Shown: one piece after another, positions 34,021 through 43,076 of the stretch
Layout of the letters: each line of letters starts with the position of its first letter
Numbering within the stretch: the first letter of the stretch is position 1
NCBI RefSeq assembly: GCF_050433385.1
Contig: NZ_JBNPXI010000030.1
Location: 1-47,363 of the forward strand
Length of the DNA: 47,363 bases
Origin: Brassicibacter mesophilus
Lineage (GTDB): Bacteria > Bacillota > Clostridia > Tissierellales > Proteiniboraceae
Direction: 5' to 3'
Translations under genes and position numbers: made by a program
The notes under the pieces: model-generated
Database searches by the model: none
What the model saw: only the letters and a program-made list of their open reading frames with translations
What the model was told of the DNA's origin: nothing

Positions 34021-34420
34021 TTGCAAACTGCTAATAAACAACAGGCAATACAAAAAAATGTTTCTGCGGTCAACTCGGGTGAGTCAATGAGCGCTATAGA
34101 GATCGAAGGAATAGATAGTATCACTAATAACTATGTGTTGATAATCACATTTTCTGAGGGAGATTATAATAATGTAGATAATTTATTAAATGATATAGGA
34201 TTTATCATTATATAGCTGATATTCAATGGGTGTTCAATAATAAACCTATTTATTTTTTAAGTGACGAAGAATAACCTTTTGTTGATAACAGAGCAAAGGT
34301 AATAGGAAAATGGGATATCGCTTAAGTAACCAGAAAGCTAATATTCAGATTGATAAACTGATTGAAATAACGGCTGAAGAAGCAGATGCATTTTTCTTTT
34401 TCTATTACCAACTATGAATC
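34021..34420 (+). pseudogene. Possible decayed gene fragments
   Basis: A 64-codon frame from TTG 34021 to 34215 has no ribosome site and codon use unlike its neighbours (GCG, GTC, TCG). Beyond it, another frame reads ADIQWVFNNKPIYFLSDEE, stop, PFVDNRAKVIGKWDIA, stop, then a third frame from ATG 34310 (MGYRLSNQKANIQIDK). Plausible protein pieces interrupted by stops suggest old, unrecognised gene remains. Confidence 0.3.
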
Positions 34421-34428
34421 TATATAAA

Positions 34429-34474
34429 AGAGGAGAGCTTCAGCGATTTAGAATTTGACATATGCTTCTCCTTT
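34429..34474 (-). terminator. Weak terminator for the lactate-permease family gene
   Basis: AGGAGA (34431-34436) and TCTCCT (34467-34472) pair; on the minus strand the stem is followed by CTTTTATAT. The loop is long, so this is tentative. Confidence 0.3.
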
Positions 34475-34537
34475 AATATACATCCCTTTATCTTGCTGCT
34501 ATACTTAAGTTACAAATATGTAAGAATAAGAAAAATA

Positions 34538-36148
34538 TTAATTAAGCAGAAGATGATAAATATACAAGAGGAATCCGAATATACATGCAACTGCTAAAGC
34601 AAAAGGAATGATTTTTTTTAGAACTTTACCCTCTGAGCCTAATATTTCTGCTGTGGTTGTTCCTAAAACTATGTTTCCTGGCGCTATAGAGGTTCCTATT
34701 CCGCCACCAGCAGTCTGAGCACCTAAAATTGCAGAAGTATTTAGTCCTACTATTTGAGCTGTTTTCATTTGGAAATCTCCAAATAGAATGTTAGAAGACA
34801 TATTACTTCCAGTCATAAATGATCCTAGAAGTCCAATAAACGGAGAAATAACAACATAATAGTTACCCAATACGATAGAAACTCCTTGTGCTAAAACCTC
34901 AGTTTGTCCTGTACCTGCCATAACCTTTGACATAGATATCAATGAAACTACGGCAAAGCTTGATGGGAGAGCTTTTTTAATTGTTCTTTTTAATACATTA
35001 TTAAACGATGATTTCTTAACAAGACTTTTATTTAAATAGTAGATATAACCTAAAAGTGCTGATGCTAAAAGAAACATACTTGCATGAGTAAATGGTTTAA
35101 TAGGAGAAAACTGTGTAACCATTTTATTTACAACACCAAAGCCCGTTTCAGTCTGTATGAAGCTTGGGCCATAACTAAACTTACTTAATAGTTTATTAAT
35201 AGGAGAAACGAGAAGTACTATTAATGTTATAGAAGTCATTAAATAATATGGCATGAATGCGTCATGAATTGTCATATTATCTTCGTCAGCAGCTTCACTT
35301 GTTTTTTCTCTTTTCAACATAATTTTACTATCGGTGACTTGCCAACTATCTCTATAAAGTGGACTTTTAGATAGTAAAATTAATATAACTAGTGAAATAG
35401 AACTTGGTATAAAAACAGCAAGATCAGCATTGATTTGTGAGAAAATAATCTGACCAACACCTTGAGAAATCGATATCAATACAATAGCTACTAACCCTTT
35501 TTTTAGCCCTTTAAGACCACCATAAAAATACGCAATAGCACCACTAGCAAGGAAATTTAAAATAAAGAGCAATACACTAGCATAAAGAGCGATGGAATTT
35601 ATCATGCTGATATCCTTTATACCTGTTTGCATAATCATTGAATTCCAAGCTATTGCTAAGGTGCCAAATGTTCCTGCCCAACTATGTCCAATAAGTGGTA
35701 TAATGACAGCCCATATCGGAGAAACTCCTATTCCTATAAGTAAAGGAGCTGTTACTAAAACAGGTACTCCAAAACCGGTTACACCTTGTAAAAAGCTAGC
35801 GAATGCTATTCCAATTCCCATGATTCTTAGTAGTTCATTTGGAGCAAGTTTTTCAAAAGTCTTATTCAATACTTTGAAAGATTTAGCTTCATTACTAACT
35901 TCATAAAGCAAGATTGCAGTCAAAATAACAAGAATAATACTAAATGAATTCCATAATGCCTTTAAAATTTCTATCCCAATAACAGTAAGATTTGCTTTAT
36001 AAAACAACATACTAATTAAAATAGTCAAAACAAGAGTTACAGGTGCTGCTTTAGATGCACCCCATTGAAATTTAACCATTAATATAAGAAGAAGCAAGAT
36101 GGGGAGCATAGCCAAGCACCAATAAAATATGTTTATTGGTAAATTCAT
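34538..36148 (-). CDS. L-lactate permease (LctP) family transporter
   Basis: A 536-residue polytopic membrane protein with about twelve to thirteen segments. Diagnostic blocks are FASFLQGVTGFGVPVLVTAPLLIGIGVSP, HSWAGTFGTLAIAWNSM, FMTGSNMSSNILFGDFQ and GAQTAGGGIGTSIAPGNIVLGTTTAEI. The family carries lactate, glycolate and similar 2-hydroxy/2-oxo monocarboxylates with protons. The ATG at 36148 has AAAGGTGG eight bases upstream; a TTG at 36169 lies before that site. It is divergent from the PucR-led operon, suggesting that its substrate belongs to that pathway. Confidence 0.9.
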   Translation of the reverse strand: MNLPINIFYWCLAMLPILLLLILMVKFQWGASKAAPVTLVLTILISMLFYKANLTVIGIEILKALWNSFSIILVILTAILLYEVSNEAKSFKVLNKTFEKLAPNELLRIMGIGIAFASFLQGVTGFGVPVLVTAPLLIGIGVSPIWAVIIPLIGHSWAGTFGTLAIAWNSMIMQTGIKDISMINSIALYASVLLFILNFLASGAIAYFYGGLKGLKKGLVAIVLISISQGVGQIIFSQINADLAVFIPSSISLVILILLSKSPLYRDSWQVTDSKIMLKREKTSEAADEDNMTIHDAFMPYYLMTSITLIVLLVSPINKLLSKFSYGPSFIQTETGFGVVNKMVTQFSPIKPFTHASMFLLASALLGYIYYLNKSLVKKSSFNNVLKRTIKKALPSSFAVVSLISMSKVMAGTGQTEVLAQGVSIVLGNYYVVISPFIGLLGSFMTGSNMSSNILFGDFQMKTAQIVGLNTSAILGAQTAGGGIGTSIAPGNIVLGTTTAEILGSEGKVLKKIIPFALAVACIFGFLLYIYHLLLN

Positions 36149-36460
36149 TGTAATACCACCTTTCGTCAAATAAATATTTATATTATTATTGTAAAATTAG
36201 AATAGTTTTCTAACAATATTAATTATGGATAAATAATACTTAAGTTATTATCTTATCTGGATAAAACAATAGAAAATATCAATACGGAAACAAAACATTT
36301 TCACACTTATTTGAATTTTACTACATCGTTATCTAAAAAAGCATAAATTTTATGTAAAAGTTATCCCTATTGGATAATGACTATGAAAAGTACTATTGCT
36401 ATTATATGAGTAAATGATTTCATTTACTTAAGAATCCACTTAAGAGATGGGGTTGATATT
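36149..36460. promoter_or_regulatory. Divergent control region between permease and PucR-led operon
   Basis: Two related dyads are seen: TTATCTGGATAA (36253-36264) and TTATCCCTATTGGATAA (36361-36377). Their shared TTATC-n-GATAA arms suggest one regulator, perhaps the PucR-type protein encoded at 36461. Clear -35/-10 pairs were not assigned. Confidence 0.45.
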
Positions 36461-38074
36461 ATGAAATTAACTGTAGAAAAGCTTCTGTTACTAGACGCTT
36501 ACAGAGGAGCTAAGCTTGTTGGAGGAAGTAAAGGAATAAACAAAGAGGTTACTGGTATTACAATTATTGAGGATATTACCATTGGTGAGTGGCTAAAGGG
36601 AGGTGAAATATTAATCACAAGTTTGTTACCATTTAAGGATTACTCTGAAAACGAAATAGTAAGTTTTTTCACTAATTTACTTATTAGTAAGAATCTAAGT
36701 GCAATTATCATTAAAGTAGGGAAAATAGTTAGTGAGATTCCTGCCAGATTAATTGAATGGGGAAATGAAAAATCAGTACCCATTATTGAAATTCCAAGAG
36801 ATATACTTTATACAGATATTATGTATCCTGCTATGGCTGAGGTGATGAAAAGTCAAGTCAATAAATTGACTTATTTTAAATCAGTACATGAAAAATTTAG
36901 AGATATGGCTATCAGGAACTATCCAATAATAGCAGTAATAAAAGCATTGTCAGATATTATTAATAATCCTGTTGAGATTTATGATAAGAATTACAACTTG
37001 ATGCATAGCACTTTGGAAGAGCCGATAGGAATTACAATTAATAGTAATTTTACCAGAAGTCAATTAGGTAGAGGAATTATATATCTTCAAAAAAATAATG
37101 ATGACGGCAGTGAAAACGCTAACAAGGTAATTGTTGAAATATCTGCACTAGAAAATACAAAAGCGTATCTTTCTATTGTAGAGATCAATAAAAAAGTAGA
37201 TGATATGGACCTCATTGCAATAGAGAATGCTTGTACTAATATATCGTTAATAATGGCAAAGGACATAGCTGTTAAAGAAGTTGAAGAACGTTTTATGAAT
37301 GACATAGTAAATGATTTAATATTTGGATCTCCTAATCTAAATAATTCTCTAATAGAGAGAGCAAATATAGCTGGTATTGATTTATATGGTTCTTATTCTA
37401 TAGTAGTTTTAAACTTTAAATATAATCTAAATAATATCAAGAACAGTCTAAAGAACTTTCTCGGATTATTAGTTAAACAGTATAACGGAGTTTATTCCTT
37501 AAAGAATGATCACGTGATTATTTTTGTTAAATTAAGTGAAAATGGAAAATTTAGCGAAGTCATACAAGATATTAAGCAAAGAACTATAAAATTAATGAAT
37601 TTATTAGAAAAAAAATATCCTCAAATCTGCTTTAGTGGAGGTATAGGAAATAAAGTTAATGGATTTGAAAGTATTAGAAAAAGCTATAATGAAGCAGTTG
37701 AAGCAGCAAATGTAGGATTAGAACTTTATGGTGAAAACATAATAATTAGCTATGATGAGTTAGGAATTTTCAAACTCATAAGGGATATCTCACTTAATAG
37801 GGATATAAGTGAATATATACCTAAGACAATAATACAACTAAGAGATATAGATAGTAGCAAGAACAAGGAATTGTTAAAAACTTTAGAAGTCTATATTAAA
37901 AACAATAGGAATTTAAGGATTACAGCAAATGAGCTTTTCATTCATCCTAAGACTGTCTCATACAGGATAGGACAGATTAAAGATATTACTGAGATCGATT
38001 TTGATGATTATGATAAGTTATTAGAAATTCAATTTGCAATTAAAATACTTAAATTTTTAAAAAGAAATAATTAA
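36461..38074 (+). CDS. PucR family transcriptional regulator
   Basis: A 537-residue regulator. Residues 1-125 form the PucR N-terminal domain (TVEKLLLLDAYRGAKLVGG, GGEILITSLLPF, IEIPRDILYTD). The middle is a GGDEF-like/CdaR sensing region (about 275-420, ending CFSGGIGNKVNGFESIRKSYNEAVEAA). The C-terminus is the HTH_30 domain: LEVYIKNNRNLRITANELFIHPKTVSYRIGQI. In Bacillus PucR controls purine and ureide catabolism. It heads an operon of ureide-type genes and likely senses one of their metabolites. Confidence 0.92.
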   Translation: MKLTVEKLLLLDAYRGAKLVGGSKGINKEVTGITIIEDITIGEWLKGGEILITSLLPFKDYSENEIVSFFTNLLISKNLSAIIIKVGKIVSEIPARLIEWGNEKSVPIIEIPRDILYTDIMYPAMAEVMKSQVNKLTYFKSVHEKFRDMAIRNYPIIAVIKALSDIINNPVEIYDKNYNLMHSTLEEPIGITINSNFTRSQLGRGIIYLQKNNDDGSENANKVIVEISALENTKAYLSIVEINKKVDDMDLIAIENACTNISLIMAKDIAVKEVEERFMNDIVNDLIFGSPNLNNSLIERANIAGIDLYGSYSIVVLNFKYNLNNIKNSLKNFLGLLVKQYNGVYSLKNDHVIIFVKLSENGKFSEVIQDIKQRTIKLMNLLEKKYPQICFSGGIGNKVNGFESIRKSYNEAVEAANVGLELYGENIIISYDELGIFKLIRDISLNRDISEYIPKTIIQLRDIDSSKNKELLKTLEVYIKNNRNLRITANELFIHPKTVSYRIGQIKDITEIDFDDYDKLLEIQFAIKILKFLKRNN

Positions 38075-38094
38075 GACGAAAGAGGGATGAAATC

Positions 38095-39150
38095 ATGGAT
38101 AAACAAAACAGTCAAAATCATAATGGATTTAAAGCTTTCCTCGAAAGAAAAAACATTGAAATTAGTTTCCAAAGATACTTAATTGATGCGCTATCGTATA
38201 TGGCTTTAGGATTATTTGCAACTTTAATAACTGGTGTAATATTTAGAACGATTGGTGAAAGATTACACATACCTTATTTTGTAGATGTTATTGGCGCAAA
38301 TGCAGTTGCTGTGTCAGGACCTGGTATTGCAGTTGCTGTAGCTCTAGGATTAAAATCACCGCCACTTGTTACTTTTGCATCTGTTATTAATGGAATCGTT
38401 GGATACTCTCTAGGTGGACCCGTTGGGGCTTTTCTAGCTGCAGTAGTTGGTGCTGAGTTTGGTAAAGCCGTCTCAAAAGAAACACCTGTTGATATAGTTG
38501 TGACCCCTGCTGTAACAGCTATATTTGGTACAATAGTTGGAACCTTAGTTGGACCAGGAATAAATGAGTTTATGATTGGGCTTGGTGCAATAATTATGAG
38601 AGCCACGGAGCTGCAACCAATACCTATGGGTATGCTTGTTGCCGCTATAATGGGCATTACTCTAACCTTACCTATAAGCAGTACTGCTATTGGTATAATG
38701 ATAGGTATTTCTGGACTCGCATCTGGTGCTTCTGTTGTAGGCTGTTGTGCTCATACTGTTGGATTTGGGATCCAAAGCTATAGAGAAAATGGATTCTCGG
38801 GATTAATTTCTCAATCATTAGGTTCTCCTATGATTCAAATAGGAAATATAGTTAAAAAACCTATACTCATGGTTCCACCTACAATTACAGCTATAATACT
38901 TGGACCATTAGTAACAACAATATTTAAGATGGAAAGTGCTACAGTTGCTGCTGCTACAGGTACTTCAGGATTAGTTTCTCCACTAGGAGTATTAGCAGGA
39001 ATGACACAAGCAGGTTATCCAGCGGGAGAAATCTGGTTAAAGATAATAATATTCTGTTTTGTAGCTCCTGCAGCATTAACTTGGATTATCTCAGAAATAT
39101 TTAGAAAAGTTGGCTGGATAAAAGAAGGAGATTTAAAATTAGATATTTAA
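38095..39150 (+). CDS. PTS EIIC-like membrane permease (PF13303/PfoR type)
   Basis: A 351-residue membrane protein with about nine segments rich in Gly and Ala. Typical stretches are DVIGANAVAVSGPGIAVAVALG, GGPVGAFLAAVVGAEFGKAVSKETPVDI, LTLPISSTAIGIMIGISGLASGASVVGCCAH and SGLVSPLGVLAGM. This is the stand-alone EIIC-2 family that includes PfoR of Clostridium. No EIIA/EIIB is linked, so transport without phosphorylation is possible. It stands 20 bp after the PucR gene, and is the likely importer of the operon substrate. Confidence 0.85.
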   Translation: MDKQNSQNHNGFKAFLERKNIEISFQRYLIDALSYMALGLFATLITGVIFRTIGERLHIPYFVDVIGANAVAVSGPGIAVAVALGLKSPPLVTFASVINGIVGYSLGGPVGAFLAAVVGAEFGKAVSKETPVDIVVTPAVTAIFGTIVGTLVGPGINEFMIGLGAIIMRATELQPIPMGMLVAAIMGITLTLPISSTAIGIMIGISGLASGASVVGCCAHTVGFGIQSYRENGFSGLISQSLGSPMIQIGNIVKKPILMVPPTITAIILGPLVTTIFKMESATVAAATGTSGLVSPLGVLAGMTQAGYPAGEIWLKIIIFCFVAPAALTWIISEIFRKVGWIKEGDLKLDI

Positions 39151-39182
39151 CCAGCATAATAATCAAAAAAGGAGTGAATAAA

Positions 39183-40898
39183 ATGATTTATGGATTAATA
39201 AAGAAAAACACTTATCAAGACTCAGTAAATTTGATGGTTTTAAGTAGTAAACTTTCAAATTTAGAGGGAATTAATAAGGTATCTATAATGATGGGAACAC
39301 CTGCAAATAAAGAAATTTTTCAAAATACTGGTATGTATGCTTCAGAGTTTGAAGATGCAAGCCCTAACGACATTTGTATAGCAGTAGATACTGAGAATTC
39401 AGACTTAGTTAAATTAGTATCTGATGAATTAGGTAACTTTATTAAAGAACAATCTTCAAAATCTAGTGCCTCTAAGCTATCAGTATCTAGAACATTAGAA
39501 GGAGCATTAAATAGCCTGCCTGATGCCAATTTAGCTTTAATCTCTCTTCCAGGAGAATATGTATATAAAGAGGTTGATCGCTTATTAGATAAAGATATGA
39601 ATGCATTCATTTTCAGCGATAATGTATCTATAGAAGATGAGAAAAAGCTAAAGCAAAAAGCTCACGATAAAGGTTTATTAGTAATGGGACCAGATTGCGG
39701 TACTGGAATAATATCTAATTTACCCCTGGCTTTTGCTAATGTTATACCAAAAGGAAATATTGGTATTGTAGGAGCATCAGGTACTGGAATTCAGGAAGTT
39801 ACATCAATAATTGGTAGAAATGGTGGAGGGATATCTCATGCTATAGGAATTGGTGGTAGAGATTTATCAGAAGAAGTAGGCGCTATTTCAGCTATTGATG
39901 CACTTAATATGCTAAACAAAGATGAAAATACTGATGTAATAGTATTTATTTCTAAACCACCAGCACCATCAGTAAAAAGCAAGGTAATTGAAGTTATTAG
40001 AACTTTAGATAAAAAAGTAGTAGCTTTGTTTTTAGGTGAAAAGTCTGAAGTTAAAGAAGATAATATTAGTTATGCTTGGACTCTTGAAGAAGCAGCTTAC
40101 CAAGCTTTGATGGTTTCTAAATCATTTAAGAGATATGGTAAAAACATAGAAGGTTTAACTGAAAAACTAAATGTAATAAAAAATAATCCAAGACAAAGAA
40201 AAATCCACGGATTTTTCGGTGGAGGTACTTTAGCTGGAGAAGCAGCTATGTTATTAAAGGATTTCTTTAATATTAAAGATGATAAGCATACTGAAGGATT
40301 TATGCTTATCTTTGAAGATCATTTAATTATAGACTTTGGTGACGATATGTATACTAAGGGAAGACCTCATCCTATGATAGATCCTAGGACAAGGATCGAG
40401 GCAATAAACAAGCTTGATGAACAAGATGAAGTTGCTGTTGTTCTATTCGATAATGTACTAGGATATGGATCAAATGATGATATGGCTGGAGCTTTAGTTC
40501 CTGCAATTAAAAAAGTTTCTAAATTAAAAAAATCAAAAGGACAAGAAATAATATTTATTGCTTCCATATGTGGTACTGAAGAAGATTTCCAGGTTTATAG
40601 CTCTCAAGTTGAAAAATTAAAGGATGCAGGAGTAATCGTTTTAGATACTAATGCTGAAGCAACATTTACAGCTATTGAAATACTAAAATATCTTAATTCA
40701 AAAGATGAATGTAAAGTATCAAAAGAAAGCAATGATACACTTTTAAATAGTGAGCTTAAAATTATCAATATCGGACTTGAAAGTTTTGCAAATACGATAT
40801 TAAAGCATAATGGACAAGTAGTTCAATATAATTGGGCACCTATTGCAGGTGGAGATAAAAAAACACAAAGCTTATTAGACAAACTAAATTCTTTATAG
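39183..40898 (+). CDS. allF: FdrA/AllF, oxamate carbamoyltransferase subunit
   Basis: A 571-residue protein of the FdrA family, distantly related to SucD-type acyl-CoA synthetases. Blocks are VMGPDCGTGIISNLPLAFAN, GNIGIVGASGTGIQEVTSIIGRNGGG, IGIGGRDLSEEVG, IHGFFGGGTLAGEA and DFGDDMYTKGRPHPMIDP. In E. coli, FdrA (AllF) works with AllG and AllH as the oxamate carbamoyltransferase of allantoin fermentation; this assignment is recalled, not derived here. The ATG at 39183 is nine bases after AAAGGAG; a GTG at 39174 abuts that site. The next two genes encode the partners. Confidence 0.9.
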   Translation: MIYGLIKKNTYQDSVNLMVLSSKLSNLEGINKVSIMMGTPANKEIFQNTGMYASEFEDASPNDICIAVDTENSDLVKLVSDELGNFIKEQSSKSSASKLSVSRTLEGALNSLPDANLALISLPGEYVYKEVDRLLDKDMNAFIFSDNVSIEDEKKLKQKAHDKGLLVMGPDCGTGIISNLPLAFANVIPKGNIGIVGASGTGIQEVTSIIGRNGGGISHAIGIGGRDLSEEVGAISAIDALNMLNKDENTDVIVFISKPPAPSVKSKVIEVIRTLDKKVVALFLGEKSEVKEDNISYAWTLEEAAYQALMVSKSFKRYGKNIEGLTEKLNVIKNNPRQRKIHGFFGGGTLAGEAAMLLKDFFNIKDDKHTEGFMLIFEDHLIIDFGDDMYTKGRPHPMIDPRTRIEAINKLDEQDEVAVVLFDNVLGYGSNDDMAGALVPAIKKVSKLKKSKGQEIIFIASICGTEEDFQVYSSQVEKLKDAGVIVLDTNAEATFTAIEILKYLNSKDECKVSKESNDTLLNSELKIINIGLESFANTILKHNGQVVQYNWAPIAGGDKKTQSLLDKLNSL

Positions 40899-40911
40899 GA
40901 GGTATTTTATC

Positions 40912-42168
40912 ATGCAATATAAAAATTTAAATGAAGCAAACCAAGCGGTAATTAACAAAATCTTATCTGCACAACCATATTTAATAGATGTAGTACCAGC
41001 TAAAAGTGTAATCAAAGAATTAAATGGTAAAGTATTGCTTCATGCAGGTCCACCAATTAAGTGGGAGCAAATGACTGAACCAATGCAAGGTTCATGCTAC
41101 GGTGCAACGATATTTGAAGGGTGGGCTAATAACGAAGAAGAAGCACATAAACTTCTTTCTAGTGGAGAAGTAGAGTTTATACCTTGCCACCACGTTAGTG
41201 CTGTTGGGCCAATGGGAGGCATAACATCAGGAAATATGCCGGTTTTAGTTGTTGAAAATAGAGATGGCGGGAATAGAGCATACTGTACAATGAATGAAGG
41301 TATTGGTAAAGTTTTGAGATTCGGTGCATATAATGAAGAAGTTGTTAATAGACTTCACTGGATGAGAAATATTTTAGGGCCAACATTATCAAAAGCCCTT
41401 ACATTTACAGAAAATGGAATGAACTTAAATGTTATTGTTTCTAAAGCAATCACAATGGGTGACGAATTTCATCAAAGAAATATAGCTGCTTCAGCATTAT
41501 TTATGAAAGACATTATGCCATTTGTATTAAAAACAGACATCGAAGAAAAAGACTTAGAAGATGTAACAAAATTCTTAGCAGATACAGATCAATTTTTCTT
41601 AAATATCATGATGGCTTATTCAAAATCAGTAATGGATTCAGCTAGAACTATTCAAGAAGGAACTATTGTAACTGCTATGACTAGAAATGGTCATGAATTT
41701 GGTATAAGAGTATCAGGAATGGGTGACCAATGGTTTACAGCACCTGTTAATACACCTGAAGGACTTTTCTTTACTGGATATAGCCAAGATGATGCTAATC
41801 CAGATATAGGAGATAGTGCAATTACTGAAGCATTTGGTGTAGGGGGTATGGCAATGATAGCTGCTCCTGGTGTAACTAGATTCGTAGGAGCTGACGGATT
41901 TGAAGCAGCTCAGAGCATCAGTAATGAGATGAAAGAAATATGTGTAGATCACAACCCCAATTTATCTATTCCAACATGGGACTTCAAAGGTGCTTGCCTT
42001 GGAATTGATGTAAGAAAAGTTGTAGAAACTGGTATAACACCCCTAATAAATACAGGAATTGCACATAAGAAAGCTGGAGTTGGTCAAATAGGAGCAGGTA
42101 CAGTTAGGGCACCTCTTGCATGCTTCACTAAAGCATTAGAAGCATTAGTTGAAAAATACACAAGCTAA
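40912..42168 (+). CDS. allG: YlbE/AllG (DUF1116), oxamate carbamoyltransferase subunit
   Basis: A 418-residue DUF1116 protein. Blocks are LLHAGPPIKWEQMTEPMQGSC, CHHVSAVGPMGGITSGNMPV, GDEFHQRNIAASALF, TAMTRNGHEFGIRVSGMG and HKKAGVGQIGAGTVRAPLACF. It is encoded between the FdrA and DUF2877 partners, as in the E. coli all cluster. TAGGAGG precedes the ATG, and its stop overlaps the next ATG (TAATGA), so translation is coupled. Confidence 0.9.
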   Translation: MQYKNLNEANQAVINKILSAQPYLIDVVPAKSVIKELNGKVLLHAGPPIKWEQMTEPMQGSCYGATIFEGWANNEEEAHKLLSSGEVEFIPCHHVSAVGPMGGITSGNMPVLVVENRDGGNRAYCTMNEGIGKVLRFGAYNEEVVNRLHWMRNILGPTLSKALTFTENGMNLNVIVSKAITMGDEFHQRNIAASALFMKDIMPFVLKTDIEEKDLEDVTKFLADTDQFFLNIMMAYSKSVMDSARTIQEGTIVTAMTRNGHEFGIRVSGMGDQWFTAPVNTPEGLFFTGYSQDDANPDIGDSAITEAFGVGGMAMIAAPGVTRFVGADGFEAAQSISNEMKEICVDHNPNLSIPTWDFKGACLGIDVRKVVETGITPLINTGIAHKKAGVGQIGAGTVRAPLACFTKALEALVEKYTS

Positions 42169-43076
42169 TGACAATGATTATTAGTCCGTTATTTATAAGT
42201 GAAGAAATCTTTGAGGTCATTACTTTGACCTCAAAGATTTCCATTCACAGCGTCTTCAATAATAGCTTTAATTTTAAATTAGGCAAAGCCATTGTTAATG
42301 TAAGTCATAATAAAAATATTTTACCGCCATACGGGATTGTTCTTGACAACAGAGATTTTGAGATTTTAAAGAAACAAATAAACAGCGAATCATTACAATT
42401 TAATGTATCTGATAAGAGCATTATTGTCAATCATATTGAATTGTTATTTGGAAATGAAACTAAAAAATATGATTCAACTATGAGAAAAGCAAAAAATAAA
42501 ATATATAGTTCAAAAATACGAAAATTAACACAGAAAGTTCTAGGCTATGGAAAACAGAATGGGTTTAGCATAGAGAATGATATAATGTTTGATATTATTC
42601 AGAATATAGATAATAATTCATATAATTATCTATATGATAAAAATGCTTCAGAATTTTTCTTAAAGTTAGAACTACTAGCTAATTTTATTTTATATGGTGA
42701 AAATCAAGAAACTTTAGAATATTTCTTGGGAAGGGGCATGGGCTTGACACCATCAGGAGATGATTTTTTAGTAGGTATACTCAGTGTTTTTTCATCATAC
42801 GGCGTGTTCCAACAAAGCATATGGGAAATAAGGGATTTAATATTAAAAAATAAAGGAATATACACAAATGATATTAGCGAACAGTTTTTAATCCTATCCA
42901 CAGAAGGTAAATTTAGTATGAGTGTAATTTCATTGCTTAATACTCTTAGTGATGAAGAATTTGATGATGAAATTGTAGACAATGTATTGAATTATGGGCA
43001 AAGCTCAGGAGTAGATATTATATTGGGAATTGTTTTTGCTTATAAAGTTATGAATGGGAGGAACCAATATGAGTAA
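42168..43076 (+). CDS. allH: YlbF/AllH (DUF2877), oxamate carbamoyltransferase subunit
   Basis: A 302-residue DUF2877 protein, recognised by FFLGRGMGLTPSGDDFLVGILSVF and the C-terminal GQSSGVDIILGIVFAYK. It would complete the AllFGH complex. Its first codons overlap the end of allG, and its end overlaps the carbamate kinase gene. A perfect 16-bp inverted repeat lies in its early coding region (42204-42241). The N-terminal third is divergent and AT-rich. Confidence 0.87.
   Translation: MTMIISPLFISEEIFEVITLTSKISIHSVFNNSFNFKLGKAIVNVSHNKNILPPYGIVLDNRDFEILKKQINSESLQFNVSDKSIIVNHIELLFGNETKKYDSTMRKAKNKIYSSKIRKLTQKVLGYGKQNGFSIENDIMFDIIQNIDNNSYNYLYDKNASEFFLKLELLANFILYGENQETLEYFLGRGMGLTPSGDDFLVGILSVFSSYGVFQQSIWEIRDLILKNKGIYTNDISEQFLILSTEGKFSMSVISLLNTLSDEEFDDEIVDNVLNYGQSSGVDIILGIVFAYKVMNGRNQYE
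42204..42241 (+). repeat. Perfect hairpin inside the start of allH
   Basis: GAAATCTTTGAGGTCA (42204-42219) is repeated exactly inverted at 42226-42241 with a 6-nt loop. It begins 36 nt after the allH start codon and lacks a T tract, so it is more likely an RNA stability, processing or translation-pausing element than a terminator. Confidence 0.75.

Noticed and set aside
39183..40898. Succinyl-CoA synthetase alpha subunit
   Set aside because: The protein is about 571 residues with FdrA-specific blocks and is flanked by DUF1116 and DUF2877 genes; similarity to SucD is only in the CoA-binding fold.
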